Position numbers and translations under genes: made by a program. 64,000 nt of DNA from positions 1 to 64,000 of the forward strand of contig CANBVJ010000006.1 of the NCBI GenBank assembly GCA_947372865.1, in the 5' to 3' direction. Of this stretch, positions 63,222 through 64,000 are shown in pieces. Under the pieces are notes generated by a model, which did not search any database, was not told the origin of the DNA, and saw nothing but the letters and a program-made list of their open reading frames with translations. Source of the stretch: Comamonadaceae bacterium. GTDB taxonomy: Bacteria > Pseudomonadota > Gammaproteobacteria > Burkholderiales > Burkholderiaceae_C. Numbering within the stretch: the first letter of the stretch is position 1; each line of letters opens with the position of its first letter.

Positions 63222-64000
63222 GTGGCACATCCAAACCAAGTTAGCGCTGCTCCATTGGCAGGCGCCCCGTTTTTGCAGATCCGGCGCGTCGTCAAAAAAT
63301 TTGACGACGTATTTGCGGTAGATGAAGTCAGTCTGGACGTACGCCAGGGCGAGATATTTGCTTTGCTGGGTTCCTCGGGCTGCGGCAAATCCACCTTGCT
63401 ACGCATGCTCGCCGGCTTTGAGGCGCCGACTTCGGGCCAGATTTTGCTGGGCGGGCAGGACATCGTGGGGCTGGCGCCCTATGAGCGGCCTATCAACATG
63501 ATGTTCCAGAGTTACGCCTTGTTTCCGCACCTGACGGTCTGGGACAACATTGCCTTTGGCCTGCGCCGCGACCACATGCCCAAAGCCGAGATGCAGGAGC
63601 GCGTGGCGCAAATGCTCGAACTGGTGCAGCTCAAACCTTACGCCAAGCGCAAGCCGCACCAGCTCTCCGGCGGCCAGCAGCAGCGCGTGGCTTTGGCGCG
63701 CAGCCTGGCCAAGCGCCCGCAATTGCTGTTGCTCGATGAGCCTTTGGGCGCGCTCGACGCCAAACTGCGCCAGCAGACGCAGCTTGAACTCGTACGCATC
63801 ATTGAACAGGTGGGCGTTACCTGTGTCATGGTTACCCACGACCAGGAAGAGGCCATGACCATGGCCACCCGCATCGGCGTGATGAGCGAGGGCAAGATTT
63901 TGCAAATTGGCCAGCCCGCCGAAATTTACGAAACCCCCAACTGCCGCTTCGTAGCCGACTTTATTGGCAGCGTGAACCTGTTCAAAGGCCACGTCGAAGT
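63222..64000 (+). CDS. potG: Putrescine ABC transporter ATP-binding protein PotG (3' end beyond window)
   Basis: An ABC ATPase, first 259 codons only. The GTG at 63222 has AGGAG 8 bp upstream. Walker A is GSSGCGKST (about residues 53-61), Q-loop MMFQSYALFPHLTVWDN, signature LSGGQQQRVALARSL (about 146-160), Walker B LLLLDEPLGALD and H-loop MVTHDQEEAMTM. The sequence DFIGSVNLFKG at the window end starts the C-terminal TOBE-type regulatory domain of PotG/PotA. It completes the importer potF-potH-potI-potF2-potG. Confidence 0.93.
   Translation, partial: MAHPNQVSAAPLAGAPFLQIRRVVKKFDDVFAVDEVSLDVRQGEIFALLGSSGCGKSTLLRMLAGFEAPTSGQILLGGQDIVGLAPYERPINMMFQSYALFPHLTVWDNIAFGLRRDHMPKAEMQERVAQMLELVQLKPYAKRKPHQLSGGQQQRVALARSLAKRPQLLLLDEPLGALDAKLRQQTQLELVRIIEQVGVTCVMVTHDQEEAMTMATRIGVMSEGKILQIGQPAEIYETPNCRFVADFIGSVNLFKGHVE

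Overview
The window reads as chromosomal DNA of a GC-rich betaproteobacterium of the order Burkholderiales, most likely family Comamonadaceae (Rhodoferax/Polaromonas/Acidovorax relatives). This rests on gene neighbourhoods (lptFG divergent from pepA-holC, rimP-nusA-infB-rbfA-truB-typA, smpB divergent from ratA-rnfH, livHMGF), on codon usage, and on intergenic repeats of a kind I associate with that family. The genus is an inference. Coding density is high and there are no prophage, IS, integrase, CRISPR or rRNA features. One tRNA-Ser(GGA) is present.

Layout. 1-3234: the 3' part of an HrpA-type RNA helicase carrying two in-frame palindromes. 3262-8883 (minus): DUF442 protein, DUF202 membrane protein, aminotransferase, CysB-type regulator, CbiX-like chelatase, LptG and LptF. 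8907-12152 (plus): pepA-holC and a lipoprotein LivK. 12295-16403: tRNA-Ser, an Orn/Lys/Arg decarboxylase, an odd beta-barrel-like protein and an EamA transporter; fabI follows on minus. 17576-25976: the conserved transcription/translation operon with typA. 26101-28586: a HIBCH-like hydrolase, smpB, ratA and rnfH. 28888-33343: livHMGF plus an EamA transporter. 33355-41292: a ferredoxin-type reductase, an epimerase, a PAP2 phosphatase, a glycine-zipper protein and an RND efflux pair.

The accessory half starts at 41466. A minus-strand operon, read from 51227 down to 41466, encodes a trimethylamine-methyltransferase-family protein without an in-frame amber codon, a dimethylglycine-dehydrogenase-like flavoprotein, and heterotetrameric sarcosine oxidase (soxB, soxD, soxA, soxG). 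It is interrupted between soxB and soxD by about 520 bp of non-coding repeat DNA. This looks like a stepwise N-demethylation route toward glycine that feeds one-carbon units to folate. After a SWIB protein, an RraA-like protein and an EamA exporter comes a plus-strand polyamine cassette: agmatinase, gamma-glutamylputrescine oxidase, gamma-glutamylputrescine synthetase, putrescine aminotransferase, and an ABC importer with two different substrate-binding proteins (potF1-potH-potI-potF2-potG). The potG gene runs off the window end.

Together the accessory genes describe scavenging of small nitrogen compounds (methylated amines, agmatine/putrescine, branched-chain amino acids) as carbon and nitrogen sources. 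The best regulatory signal is a correctly spaced sigma-54 -24/-12 element between potI and potF2, which fits nitrogen control. The most unusual observations are the palindromes inside hrpA, the MttB-family gene heading an aerobic demethylation operon with no corrinoid protein in view, the repeat mosaic inside the sox operon, hairpins just after the rimP and livH promoters, and a shared lipoprotein tether on two unrelated binding proteins.
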